Both the position numbers and the translations under genes were made by a program. A DNA stretch of 64,000 bases, taken from assembly GCA_024752435.1 (NCBI GenBank), contig CP103037.1:1364001-1428000 (forward strand), in the 5' to 3' direction. This document shows, piece after piece, positions 10,924 through 22,533 of this stretch; position 1 is the first letter of the stretch; each line of letters starts with the position of its first letter. The notes beneath the pieces were generated by a model. It made no database searches. It had not been told where the DNA came from and worked only from the letters and a program-made list of their open reading frames with translations. The DNA is from Allantophomopsis cytisporea (Eukaryota; Ascomycota; Leotiomycetes; Phacidiales; Phacidiaceae).

Positions 10924-12829
10924 ATGGTTTATCCTCTAGATTACTTCCAACATCGTCGAGACTGGTATGTAAATGCGTAGCTTCGCCTTATCAATATCTT
11001 ATCACTAACTTGCTTGTAGTCGCTTCAAACAACAAGAGCGCATACAACGAATCAGTGATTTACCCCCAAACTATCGTGGATCCTTCACAGTCTTGGAACG
11101 AGGCATCCTTTCTAAGCCTATTGAACAGCTAGTACAGGATGTACATAGTTCTAATGTACAACCCATTGATATCCTTCGCGTGTATGGCAAAGCTGCCATC
11201 AAAGCACACGAGAAAACGAACTGTGTGACGGAAGTCATGATATCCGAGGCGGAAAAATGGACGAGTGACGGCACGATAAACATGAAGGGTCCTCTTGCAG
11301 GCATTCCCATCTCTCTGAAGGATTCTATTGCAGTTGGAGGGTTTGATACTACAGTGGGATACAGCACTAATGTTGGAAACAAAGTTCCAACAGACGGTAC
11401 GATGGTGCGCATTCTAAAAGATGCCGGCGCCATTCCATATGTCAAGACAAATCTTCCTGTCACACTCTTATCGTTTGAGTCAACGAATGATGTTTGGGGT
11501 CGCTGCACAAATCCTCATAACTCGAAATATTCACCTGGAGGATCGACTGGTGGAGAGGGTGCTCTACTGGCTGCTGGAGGTGGCAGAATTGGAATTGGTA
11601 GTGACGTTGCTGGTAGTGTGCGAGCTCCAGCTCATTTCTCTGGAATTTATAGTCTACGATGTTCAACTGGACGATGGCCAAAGATGGGTATGGTAACTAG
11701 TATGCCTGGCCAAGAAGGAATTCCTTCCGTATTTAGTCCAATGACGAGAACACTTGAGGACTTGCAATACTTCACCAAATCTATGATCAGCATGAAGCCA
11801 TGGAAATACGACCACTCTGTTCATCCAATTGCTTGGAGAAGCGAGACGTTTAAGGAGTATCAGGAGAAGCCGAAATACACTGTCGGTGTTCTTCAAACCG
11901 ATGGAGTCGTCGACCCTTCTCCAGCTTGTGTCAGAGCAGTGGATCAAGTTGTCGATGCTCTCAAGAAGGAGGGTCACGAGATTGTTTATATTGGCTCTTT
12001 CTCAGATACTCCATCGTCGAAATCGGCAGCACCTCTCACTGTTCGTCGCCCGCTTGACTCCAAATCTACTTCAGCGCCAAACGAAACAGGCCCTCCTTCC
12101 CCATATGATGCTCTCTACATTGGCTCGCAACTGCTCAACGCCGACGGGTGCAAGACGTTCAAGTCCTTCTTCCGTACTGGCGAATGGGAAGATACTGGAG
12201 CCAAGCAGATGAGCTGGTTTATGAAACTCCCATCTCCTCTGAAGTGGATATACTACGCCTGGGTAAAGTATGTGAGAAAAGACGATGTGTGGGCAGGTTT
12301 AGTAAAAGATTGGAAGGAAAAAAGTGCATACGAGCAGTGGAAATTCGTCACAAAGAGGGAGGCATATAAGGCCCGTTGGCATGACTGGTGGGAAAACGAA
12401 GCGAAGTTCGACTTTATGATCACACCTGTCAATGCAACGCCTGCTGTTCCACATGACGGCATGCGCGATGCCGTTTCTAGTTGCGGTTATACATTCTTGT
12501 TCAACCTTGTAAGTTTGCATTTTTGTACTGATGACAACTACTATTCGAGGCTTTTCTAACTTGTATAGCTGGATTATACTTGTGGTATAATGCCTGTAAC
12601 TCATGTAGACAAATCACTTGACCAGCTTCCAGCTGATTTCAACCTCAAGAAACTCAACGGTGTTGCCCAAGGAGCTTATAAGCTTTATGATGCTACTGAC
12701 ATGCACGGGCTACCGGTTGCGGTACAGATTGTAGGACAGAGATTGGAAGAGGAAAAAGTACTGGCTGTTATGGGCAGAATTGAGAGTGCTTTGGGAGATG
12801 ATAAATATGACTTGATGGAGATCGAGTGA
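10924..12829 (+). CDS. amidase signature family hydrolase (AmdS-like)
   Basis: This enzyme hydrolyses a carboxamide to an acid and ammonia. There are three exons: 10924-10964, 11020-12508 and 12569-12829. The introns are 55 nt (GTATGT, CTAAC branch, TTGTAG) and 60 nt (GTAAGT, CTAAC, TATAG). The protein has 596 residues. The Ser-cisSer-Lys triad is visible as K114 (ISLKDS), S189 (SPGGSTGGEG) and S213 (GSDVAGSVRAP), with the usual spacing of 24 between the serines. The first exon encodes only 13 complete codons (start MVYPLDYFQ); the downstream frame alone would lack the N-terminus. The C-terminus closes with HGLPVAVQIVGQRLEEEKVL, typical of fungal acetamidase-type enzymes. The substrate is unknown. 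Confidence 0.92.
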
Positions 12830-13226
12830 TTCTAGACCTGGATACGACGATATCGGAGGCTATAATGATTGGCATTCTATCATAAATCATGACTGTTTCT
12901 GCATGTGTTATTCTTTTCGTATATTAGTTCGCAGTGAATTCTAAGGGTATGCGTCCAACGAGGCCTATGATCTGTAAAAGTCAATGATAATGGGGTGTCG
13001 GGGCTCCGAGATCGGAAGCGGGACATGTATCTGTACGTATTGTATGTCCCACCAGAACCTACCTATGAGCGTACTTGCTTATATATGTCTTCAACCAGTC
13101 ACTTCCACTTCATTGAAAAAGCACAATCTTGATTTCTATATTCACATAATATACCGCAAACGATTTCTGTTTACCTCGATTCAACTGCAGTGTTCCTTTT
13201 CGACTTCAAAAAGTCAAATAGTCACT
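12830..13226. other. intergenic, promoter of methyltransferase gene
   Basis: This is a short spacer between two genes on the same strand. I see nothing specific in it beyond a pyrimidine-rich leader before 13227. Confidence 0.5.
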
Positions 13227-14368
13227 ATGGCAGTCCAACTCCCCAAAACAGAGAAGGATAAGGACTTCTGGGATCCAAAAGTATGTCACTTACACAACAT
13301 GACTGGTTCCTAATCTCATATCAAATTTAGGAATATCAAAATGCGGCTGCTTTCGTTGTAAATATGGCGGGAAAGGTTGTTAGCTGGCTTGATCCTCAGC
13401 CAAATGATAAGATTCTAGATGTTGGATGCGGCGGTAGGTGTAGTTCCTATTTCTCTTGACTCTACTGTCCTCAATCTTCCAGCACGATATACGCATGTAG
13501 AGAGTTTGTCAAAGTCAACTTCCTAGTACTTTATCTTTCGTAAGCAGTGGTGGTACCGGCTTAAATCCTCCAAATGATTCATACCTCCAGATAAAATTGT
13601 CAAGATTCATGATCCAAGCTAACTTGACCAGATGGGGTGTTGACCCGTAACCTCTCTAAAGTCCTTACAGGCGGTTCAATCCATGGCATTGACAAGTCCG
13701 CCTCTATGATCGCCGGCGCTGAAGCCATAGTGTCTTCGGAGAACATCTCAAACGCCACTTTTGAAGTCGTTGACGCCGCCTTCCCAGCCCCAACTACCTC
13801 CATTCTTCAATTTACATCGTCCGCCTTCTATGACAAGATCTTTTCCAATGCAGCCATGCACTGGTTCCTCAAGTATAATTCCTCCTCCTTCTTCCGTACC
13901 ATGCACACGCTCCTTAAACCCGGAGGCACCTTTGTCTTTGAGATGGGCGGCATGGGCAACGTAGCAGAGATGCGTACTGCACTACTCTTTGCAACTGCCA
14001 AACGCTGCAAGCCTGCTGTGCATGAGGATGGTACGGAGACGAAGACGGGACTCGAGGAGGCGGAGTACTGGGACCCGTGGTTCTTTCCCGATGTCAAGTG
14101 GATGCAAGACGCGTTGAGGGAGGGTGGATTTGAGGTTGAGAAGTGCGAGTTGGAGTATAGGCCTACGCCTATGGAGACAGATGATGGAGGTGGACTAGAG
14201 GGGTGGGTGAGGATTATGGGAAGCAATCACTTTAAACCGCTCACTGAAGCGCAGAGAGATGAGGCTGTCAGGGAGATTGTGGATACGTTGAAGACGGTTT
14301 GTAGAACACCAGATGGGAGAGAACTTATTGGGTATGTTAGGCTGAGAGGTATTGCTAGAAAGCCATAG
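13227..14368 (+). CDS. class I SAM-dependent methyltransferase
   Basis: Three exons, 13227-13280, 13331-13433 and 13632-14368, give 297 residues. Intron 1 is 50 nt. Intron 2 is 198 nt, the longest placed in this part of the window, and ends in GACCAG. Splicing rebuilds the SAM-binding motif I as KILDVGCGDGVLT (45-57), which supports both borders. Further matches are SIHGIDKSASMIAGAE (motif II, with the ribose-binding Asp), FEVVDAAF and FSNAAMHWF (post-motif-II of trans-aconitate methyltransferase-like proteins), then LLKPGGTFVFEMGG. The substrate is a small molecule by family resemblance and is not known. A second small exon inside the long intron cannot be excluded. Confidence 0.85.
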
Positions 14369-15913
14369 TAGGCTAGTACTACTGGGTTTGAAGAGTCTGT
14401 GGCAAATTATCGGAGGGTCAATAGAAATAATATTGAACGATTGCCGTCCAAACTCTGGCAGGCTCCTCCCAAAATATACGGACCATGAATTTCTAAATTC
14501 AACTCACTTTACAGCGTAGCTTTTATACGACCTTAACCTTAAGGTAATGGCAAGAGCTTCAAGGGGCTGCCGACGACATTCAAACAGTCAACTTCAAGAA
14601 CACATCATACTGTCACACATCTATATCCGGACATCGACTAGCAGCTAATTAACTAGGCCGTCTTTAAGTCATCCAAAGCAGAAACCATTTTATTCAACAG
14701 AACTGCAGCAAATTGTGGTTACATAATATCAAGAGAGTGTGAATGCAACTGTGTTGGGCTAAAGAAAAGATGAATAGTATAATTACATAGCGGCTTCAGT
14801 AGACTCAATGAGGAAGAGCTGTATCACTATAACGGGTCCTTATAAGAATATTGTTCTATTGTCTGTGGTTTCAGTTTCTCGTGCATTTTAAGGAGGCTTG
14901 TATAGTATCTGCTTTCTTTACTTTGCTCTATTTACTCCCTGTTGAATAATAACAACTAGTGTGAATGCAGTAGCTATAGAACTTTAATCCTGCGATAAGA
15001 CACCAGAGGCAAATACAAAATCAAAGTGTCTTAGCATCGAAACACCCGTTCAGGTGTAAAGTAAGCTTTTAAAGGTAGAGCAAGTCTTATAGCCAACATT
15101 ACCTGTTAACATTCACATGTTGCTTGTTAAGTATCGACTTCTTTAAAGACTCCTATTAATATAGAAACTGAGATTCGATCTGTGTTGGGCATTCGATGAT
15201 AATATAAATGCCTTAAATGCATAGTTCGTTGTGTAAAAGAATCCTTTTTTGCTATTGTTATCATATGCAAAACATGTGTTGGGCAATGTTAGGCACCTGA
15301 AGCGCCATGACCAGACCCAGGCCCAAACAATACACTTTCTAAGATCTGTATTTTTGACACCACGCCCTAATACAGATATAGAACAGTTAATACAAGAGTA
15401 TTAAAAATGATTTTTGCCCATTATATTCGACAGTGTATTTTCTATCAGAGTATCTCTATTGGAGACGCTGGGTTGGTGATAAAATCACTTAAAACATGTA
15501 GGTAATAGGTAGTACAACTGTATTTCCGGAATTGCGAACGAATTCCGATTAACCCTTTGCTTTCCCCCAGATGCATTGCCAACATCATTACTCGAGATCT
15601 GACTCCCAAACACCATCATCTAACAACTCCAAAATTTTATCTTCCTCGTCGCATATACTTCGCGATTCACTATTTCGGATTGTAGTTTTATCGCGCGGTC
15701 TTTACAAGAGTTATTAAGTAAGTATCCTGCCCCTCCACCAACTTGCCAAGTTCCTGTCACGAACTGCGTCATTGCGACGTGACTATGTGAAATCCAAGTC
15801 CACTTCAGCTCTATCCATTTCCTTCCAATTTTCATTCATATTTCCATCTACCTTCCCTATCATCGTCCAACAGTTCTACCATTTCCTGACCCTTTGCAGA
15901 AAAAACCATCAAG
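14369..15913. other. 1.5 kb AT-rich intergenic region
   Basis: There is no gene that I can support. The decamer TGTGTTGGGC occurs near 15181 and 15275 and, lacking the first T, near 14751, and GTGTGAATGCA occurs twice (about 14738 and 14959), so there may be decayed repeat DNA. The last 200 bases, pyrimidine-rich, look like the leader of the gene at 15914. Confidence 0.5.
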
Positions 15914-16512
15914 ATGGCACGCGAAACAAGAGCCGCGACTGGCAACAGCAAACCCCGTGTCTTCCCCACGGTACGTCTTAACTTCTCCGTCTCTTCAAAT
16001 CCCTACCCTGAATTCCTGATAGATCAAGGTGTTATATCCTTCACATCACATAGAGCTAACTCCAGCAGGTCACCGAAACAACTACCACGCGCAAAAAGAC
16101 CACCAAGAAGCCGGCCGCGCGCGCAAACACCTCGACAAAGCGCGCCCCTAAGAAATCTACCGCCGCAACCTCAACGACTAAGAAGCCAACCGGCGTAAAG
16201 AAGACGCCTGCCAAGGGCCACAAGACATCTGTCGGTACGAAACTTTCGGGTATTGGCAAGAAGATTGTGGGAGAGATTGAGGGGAACCCTGAGAAGAAGG
16301 CTGCAGGGACCAAGAAGATTGTAAGTCGAGACCGCTGTGTTTTTTGGTGTTTTCTGGTGTTTTTTTCTGCTACATCCTCTTTGGATTAGTCTAATGGCCG
16401 CGCTGAGTTGTTTGAGCGGAATTCTTAGAATTGACTCAAGAAATGACTGCTGACATATTTGTGTGTATAGCATGGAACTGATGGTAGCAAGGCTACAACC
16501 AAAAAGAGATGA
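15914..16512 (+). CDS. small Lys/Thr-rich basic protein, function unknown
   Basis: Three exons, 15914-15970, 16069-16320 and 16471-16512, give a 116-residue protein. The introns are 98 nt (GTACGT...AGCAG) and 150 nt (GTAAGT...TATAG). It starts MARETRAATGNSKPRVFPT. It continues with about 55 residues built from Lys, Thr, Ala and Pro in short KKT/KKP/KKS units, and ends GSKATTKKR. The composition is like histone H1 tails or other nucleic-acid-binding proteins, and a nuclear location is likely, but there is no globular domain I recognise. The centre, KLSGIGKKIVGEIEGNPEKK, is the only part with potential helix. All three reading frames join cleanly, which supports the model. Confidence 0.7.
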
Positions 16513-17232
16513 ATTATGTTTGATGATATTGATACCCTCACCCTGGCATAGAATTTGATTGCCAATCACTAGGATTTAGTTTTGATTGTTTCTTTTGTTC
16601 TTTATGTCTGTGTGCAGGACGGATTTCTTGTTTTGATAGCGGGTTGTCAAGGTTTCTCGTAGGATATTTGTTGTCAATTGTATGCTTTTAGGATGTTGGT
16701 CGTAGCTAGATATCAGAAGCCCGAGTTTCGCACTTTTCTCGGCGTCCAAATCTGGATAACAAGAGCGCTGAAATGCTCGTGTTGATGATATAGGACTTGT
16801 TTTCCAACACGAAGACGGTGATTAGACACGGAGAAGTATTGTTACTATATGTAAAGATTGAGATGTAGTGGACTCTTAGTAACCAGCCTCAGCAGAGTGA
16901 TAAATGTTGCACGGCAAAGGCTACTGGAGCATATGTTTAGACTGCCCGAACTTTTCAACAATGAAAGGATAGGGATGAATAGGGTTATACTTGCACAATG
17001 GATTTTAAGGGTTTCAAGATCAGTGCTGAAGTTGCAATGACCATACTGCATGTCGAATTTAATCAACGATCAACGATCACCCGTCAGATCGTATTTGGGC
17101 TAGTTGTTCGTCGCCAACTATTGACTGCGAGCAAGTGAGATGATCATTCACAAACTGAAATATGCAATAACACTTGAAAAGAATGAGTATACAAAAGATT
17201 CTTGATGTATAAAAACAATGCGAAATCTAGAT
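16513..17232. other. convergent intergenic region
   Basis: These are 3' flanks of the basic protein gene (+) and the carrier gene (-). I see no gene. Confidence 0.55.
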
Positions 17233-18403
17233 CTATGAGGTCTCCTTCATTTTGCGGAAGAAATCCATAACACCAGTGAACACAACAAGTAAAATTCCAC
17301 CACCTGGACCCAATCTGAGGACCTTTGGCAAGAAACCCTTGTACAAGGCACTGAAACCTTCCTCCTTCATGACAGTTCCCACAGCTGGCCAGGCCCAGTT
17401 GTACTTTGGTACTGCTCCAGCAACCTTGGGGCTGTTCTGGATACGGGACTTGACAACATCCATAGGAGTGTTGAGCATGGTACCGACAGTTCCTCCAGTA
17501 GCACCGGACAGAAGATCGTACAACATCTGAGTCTTCTTGTTGTCGGCCTTTGGCAATAACTCTCTTACCTGGAAAATGCATCCGAAGTAGCCAGCGTTCC
17601 AGAGGATGTGTCTCCACATGGTACTCTCGAGACCGTTGTAGAGTGCCAATGGCCCCTCGGCCTTGACAGTCTTAACCACACAGTCCACCATACCAGTATA
17701 CTTGCTAGCATTAGCGCGATCCTGAAGTCTGATCTTGATGAGCTCGAAAGGAACAACGACGAAGGCCTCGGTGGCTCCTGCGGTGGCTCCCGTAAGTACG
17801 GAGAGGGACTGGTTCATCTTGGCGATTCCGAAGGTATCACGGTAAAATTTTCCCCAGGCATCGTTCGCGGCGAACTTGGTGGCTCTCTTTGGTGCCTCCA
17901 TGAGGATCGGTGCCTCGATACCGCGGTATAATCTTCCGAAGCTGTGAGTTGTCAGATCGATGCCCGTCTTCTTATCGTACGATATATGGTATACCCTTCG
18001 TTCTTGATGATCTTTCTGAAGCAGTCAACCATGCCATTGTAGTGGTCGGCGCCCGTTGCTGGTCCGGTTTGCAATTGACTATATTCATGTTAGAAAGAAC
18101 GATATGCAGAAGGGGTGCACGCATGCTCTACTTACACTCTGGTCTTGACAACATCCAGTGGGTACCTTGTACAACATTAATATCGCATTCCACCTAGCTC
18201 TCTCAATATTGCACCTACATCACCAGAATCTGGTGATAAGTTAGCAATAGGCTCAAAGCCAGGCGCAGCATGTACACGTACTTCAGAGACACCAGCAACG
18301 GCACCTAGATATCATAAGCCCATGTTCCCAATGTAAATAATCCTGGGTATAGCTTACCAGCCGCAAATTGGTAAATGAATGGCAATGGCTTCTCGGAAGA
18401 CAT
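17233..18403 (-). CDS. mitochondrial 2-oxodicarboxylate carrier (ODC-type)
   Basis: This inner-membrane carrier exchanges 2-oxoadipate and 2-oxoglutarate, linking lysine metabolism with the citric acid cycle. There are six exons: 18358-18403, 18282-18304, 18219-18229, 18136-18165, 17995-18078 and 17233-17941. All introns are 51 to 57 nt with GT-AG ends. The result is 300 residues, the usual carrier length. The three repeats each carry the P-x-D/E-x-x-K/R-x-R signature: PLDVVKTR at 29, PFELIKIR at 129 and PMDVVKSR at 224. The start MSSEKPLPFIYQFAAGAVAG matches the family. Exon 3 has only 11 nt and supplies ILV plus part of Met. Most of the length lies in the last exon, which taken alone would give a truncated 222-residue protein. 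Assignment to the oxodicarboxylate branch is from overall resemblance. Confidence 0.88.
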
Positions 18404-19238
18404 GATTGAGACGAGATCTATAAGAATCAGAAACTATATGGGAGGAAATGTGCGGGCGAGCGAGCGAAATGCGGAGATGCGTACAAGATCTAGCTTTTCA
18501 AGTCCGGGGAAGATGTCGCTCGTGTGTCGGTGCAGGCAGGTCGGGTTCGTGACGAGAGCTCGGGCACGGTCGCCGGCTATTGCAACATTCGTTCCCCCAC
18601 TCATGTCGGGGACGGGTTACGTTGGCGCTTTGTCGTATGAATAAAGTAATACATACATACTAAACTGAAAGCCCGCAGAGAAGCGAGTGTCCCTTTTATT
18701 TATTTATAGTCACGCAATGTGGTATTTGTTGTGCTTATTTGTATTGATTTTGTACAGTAAAATTGAATCATGCTTCTATAGATACTAAGTTGCTTCTGTA
18801 GTACTGAAACCTAGAACAGTCTACACTCTGTTGTACGATTCTATCGTTAATCCAATTCAATTTAACCACGAGAAAATGCGCAGTAGAGATATCAAAATCT
18901 ACCCTACCTAAGTTCGAGCTTTCCAAGACCTGAGAGCCTACGATGGAGACAATCTGGTTACCTAGTAACTTCTTAGACTAGCACACGATATTAGAAAAGC
19001 TAGTCTAGATTATTGAGAAATTCCTTTGTAGGTGATTCAAGCAGTTGCTATGATGGTGAGTGGAAAAGCCGCTTAGTTTATCAATTCTACTTGAAGAAGC
19101 GAATGCCAATGTTGCCGTGTAGTCATGTTTGAGAGTGATCAATATTTATGGATATACCTATTCAATTGGATTATTTATTACCAAATCACGTTTTTGGTAT
19201 ATCTCTTGTTGGAAAAAAGAAAAGGAGGTGGCCATGCT
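18404..19238. other. intergenic, no gene seen
   Basis: This is the promoter side of the carrier gene and the 3' side of the PhzF-like gene (both -). It is AT-rich from about 18640 onward. No feature is supported. Confidence 0.55.
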
Positions 19239-20138
19239 TCATACATTAATCTTGCCTTCCATCACCTTGGCGGCCGAACCTGCCAACACCACACTTTTAA
19301 TAGCATCTCCACCGTCCTTGACAATAACATCTAAATAAATAGTACTCTTTCTTCCCATAGCAACACCCTGTGTAACCTCGGCCTTTAGGCTCTTCTTGCC
19401 TTTCAATGCAAGATATGATACCAACGCTGATGCCGCCGATCCTGTCGCTGGGTCCTCTAGTTCTCGTGTCAACATCCTTGTCTGGATATGTAACTTGTCA
19501 CCGGATGATCCAGTGATAACATAATAGTACCGTGCGATAAATCCTACATTCCATCCATCGTCTAGAAGATGGTTTGCTTCCAGATTCACTACTTTCTTAT
19601 CACGCTTGTTAAGCTCTTCCAATGAGCTCAATTCCACGAGAATAAACGTCATACCCTTGACAATAGACACAATGTCGCTCTTCCTCTCAACAGATTGAAT
19701 GCTGGGAACATCAGATAGTCCTGGAACATCATCATCACCAATCTTCTTTGAATGGATGCGTACATTGTGTGGAATAGAAGCCGAAGCAATATTTCCAGCA
19801 ATCTGCACATCGATTGGCCCTGCCTTAGCAATCAATCTCTGTGGCGGCTGTGCTTCTGGGTTCATCGCCAACACATAGCATGTGGATCCAATGGTTGGAT
19901 GGCCCGCGAAAGGGATTTCTCTTGATTGTGTAAAGATATCGATTTCTTGGTCTCTATCTGAGTGACCTTTCTCGTGCAGGAATACGGTCTCGGAAAGATT
20001 GAACTCGCGAGCAATCAATTGCTTTTGCTCTTGTGTAAGTGAAGATCTGAGGTTTGCCGGGACCTTCACAATGGCAAGTGGATTGCCTACATATCGCTCC
20101 GTTGTGAAAACGTCGAGGGTCAGAAAGTCGAATTGCAT
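19239..20138 (-). CDS. PhzF family isomerase/epimerase-like protein
   Basis: This is a single exon of 299 residues starting at the ATG at 20138. An upstream in-frame ATG at 20201 adds 21 residues that do not fit the family, whose members begin with the strand seen here as MQFDFLTLDVFTT. Diagnostic parts are GNPLAIV (18-24), NLSETVFL with the presumed catalytic Glu E50, the loop PFAGHPTIGS (76-85) and DPATGSAASAL in the second half. PhzF-fold proteins catalyse isomerisation or epimerisation through a conserved Glu. Most fungal members have no known substrate. It is divergent from the xylulokinase gene with about 630 bp between the starts. Nothing indicates phenazine synthesis. Confidence 0.88.
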   Translation of the reverse strand: MQFDFLTLDVFTTERYVGNPLAIVKVPANLRSSLTQEQKQLIAREFNLSETVFLHEKGHSDRDQEIDIFTQSREIPFAGHPTIGSTCYVLAMNPEAQPPQRLIAKAGPIDVQIAGNIASASIPHNVRIHSKKIGDDDVPGLSDVPSIQSVERKSDIVSIVKGMTFILVELSSLEELNKRDKKVVNLEANHLLDDGWNVGFIARYYYVITGSSGDKLHIQTRMLTRELEDPATGSAASALVSYLALKGKKSLKAEVTQGVAMGRKSTIYLDVIVKDGGDAIKSVVLAGSAAKVMEGKINV

Positions 20139-20773
20139 GGCTGATGGATGATGGAGAAAGTATGAATGATGTAGTTGAATGTAGAGAAGTGTGATATCCA
20201 ATAAATATCAAGAACTTTTTGAGATTATATAGTCGAAAGTCGAGTGATAAAAGTGAGTCACTGTCAGCACCGACCTTTCCTGGTCGACAGTAGCCGAGTA
20301 CGCCTTTTTTGATAACATGGTCTGCATTCATGCTTGGCAGAACACCTGGATTACAAATCATAGCCCTGAGATTTTCACAGATTATAATTTCTGGGAAAAG
20401 AAACCAAAATTGTAAAACATTGATGAGATGTAACAAAAGCAGAGTGTTGCAAAAGAAAAGACTCATAGAGTGTTCCTAGTTTTTGCATTCTTGAAATCCC
20501 CTGTGTACTCGTATCATCATTGGTTGGTGTTTCCTACCGTTGCTTGTGGTATGATTGGTGCGCATCAGCAAACCAGCTATTTACCCGGGTCAGCCTCGCC
20601 GGGTAAACATGTCGCGAGGCTACATTATATCACAGGCCCACTTGAGATCCCCATAAGACCTCCTCGACGGGCATCGATATTGTGTTTCTGTCAAAAACAG
20701 AATAAAGGCAATCCGAAATCACCATTCATATTTGGATCCGTGGAAGCCTCAATTCAGTTCACGAATTTGAAAT
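20139..20773. promoter_or_regulatory. bidirectional promoter region, PhzF-like / xylulokinase
   Basis: The two starts face away from each other across 635 bp. I see no defined regulator site that I could support. Short direct repeats of GCCGGGTAAA-like sequence occur near 20590. Confidence 0.4.
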
Positions 20774-22533
20774 ATGGCAGAGAATGGACCTCTGTACCTG
20801 GGTTTCGACCTGTCAACACAGCAGTTGAAAGCCATCGTCATCACTTCCAACCTTTCTGTCGTCAATTCTGCTGTGGTTGACTTCTCTGCTGACTTTCCTA
20901 AATATGGAACTGTCAAAGGTGTGCACGTCAATGAAGCAGAGAGAGAGGTCTATGCTCCCGTAGCAATGTGGTTAGAATCGATTGATTTGGTTCTCTCTCG
21001 ACTGCAGAGTATGAACTGTCCATTCGGGAGAATCAGAGGCATTAGTGGCGCAGGTCAGCAACATGGCAGTGTTTATTGGGATGCTGCGGGAGAATTGGCA
21101 CTCCAGAACCTTCACGGCGCAAAACCTCTGGTCGAACAGTTAAGTTTTGCTCATCCCTGGAGCCCAAATTGGCAAGATGCGAGCACACAGGCCGAATGTA
21201 ATTCGTTCGAGACAGCTGTAAAGGGGGCAGATATCTTGGCAGATATCACAGGTAGTAGTGCTCATCATGTTCGTAAATTACCTCTTCATGAAGTGACTGG
21301 CATCGCTAATCTAGATTTTAGAGATTCACAGGACCACAAATTCTGCGTTTTCACAGAAAGTTCCCAGAAGTGTATAGACAAACGTCAAGAATATCACTGG
21401 TCTCATCATTCTTGGCTTCGGTATTTCTAGGAAAGGTGGCACCTTTCGATATCAGCGATGTATGTGGGATGAATCTATGGGATATCAAAGCTGGCGACTG
21501 GAGTCAACCTCTCCTACACTTGGCAGCGGGTAGTGATGGTGTAGATGATCTGCGGAAAAAGCTTGGTCAAGTAAGAGAAGATGGTGGTGGAAGTCTAGGA
21601 CCAATTTCTAGCTACTTTGTTCAACGGTATGGATTCGCGAACGATTGCGGTATTGCTCCTTTCACAGGAGACAATCCAGCCACCATCCTCGCCTTGCCCC
21701 TTCGACCGCTGGATGCTATCGTATCTCTAGGGACATCAACCACTTTCTTGATGTCAACTCCAAAATATGTGCCGGATGCAGCTTATCATTTCTTCAACCA
21801 TCCTACAACAGCGGGGCTCTATATGTTCATGCTATGTTATAAGAATGGGGGGCTAGCACGAGAGAAGGTGCGAGATGAACTTGCCAAGAACACTACCGGA
21901 GATTCATGGAAGGCCTTCGATAATCTGGCTCTGTCTACTCCACCTCTTGGCCAACGAAGCGCTGATGATACTGCAAAACTTGGACTTTATTTTCCTTTAC
22001 CGGAAATCGTACCAAACATCAGAGCTGGAAAATGGAGATTCAATAGCAAAGGAAGCAGCAATGAGAACCTGGAACAGTCGGAAGACGGATGGGAGCTTCC
22101 CCAATCTGATGTTCGAGCTATCGTGGAATCTCAGATCCTGTCATTGCGTTTGAGATCACAAAAGTTGGTAAGCTCAGACGGACTCAACGGCTTGCCTCCT
22201 CAACCTCGCCGGATATACTTAGTTGGAGGCGGTAGTGTCAGTGCTTCTATTCCGCGCATTGTTGGAGATGTTCTTGGAGGTGCGGAGGGAGTCTATAAAC
22301 TAGATGTAGGAGGAAATGCTTGTGCACTTGGTGGCGCTTATAAAGCTGTCTGGGCTATGGAAAGAACAGGCAATGAGAGTTTTGATGAGCTGATTGGAGG
22401 ACGATGGAGAGAGAGCGAAGCTATTAAGAAGGTTGATATCGGCTATCGAGCTGATGTATGGAAGAAGTATGGAGATATTCTACCGGTATTCGAAAAGATG
22501 GAGCACACAGTGCTGGCTGGTGAGAAGAAGTAG
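20774..22533 (+). CDS. D-xylulose kinase (FGGY family)
   Basis: This enzyme phosphorylates D-xylulose to xylulose 5-phosphate, the entry of xylose and arabinose into the pentose phosphate pathway. There are two exons, 20774-21268 and 21322-22533, joined by a 53-nt intron with donor GTTCGT, branch CTAATC and acceptor TTTAG. Splicing restores [15 protein letters not shown], a typical xylulokinase stretch. The protein has 568 residues. The N-terminal phosphate-binding loop is [10 protein letters not shown] (10-19). The substrate region is [14 protein letters not shown]. The second half carries [27 protein letters not shown] and the ATP-binding [21 protein letters not shown]. Length and order match fungal xylulokinases (XKS1/XkiA type). 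Confidence 0.93.

Noticed and set aside
20139..20201. Upstream start of the PhzF-like protein
   Set aside because: The 21 extra residues are not family-like, while the internal Met begins the conserved first strand.
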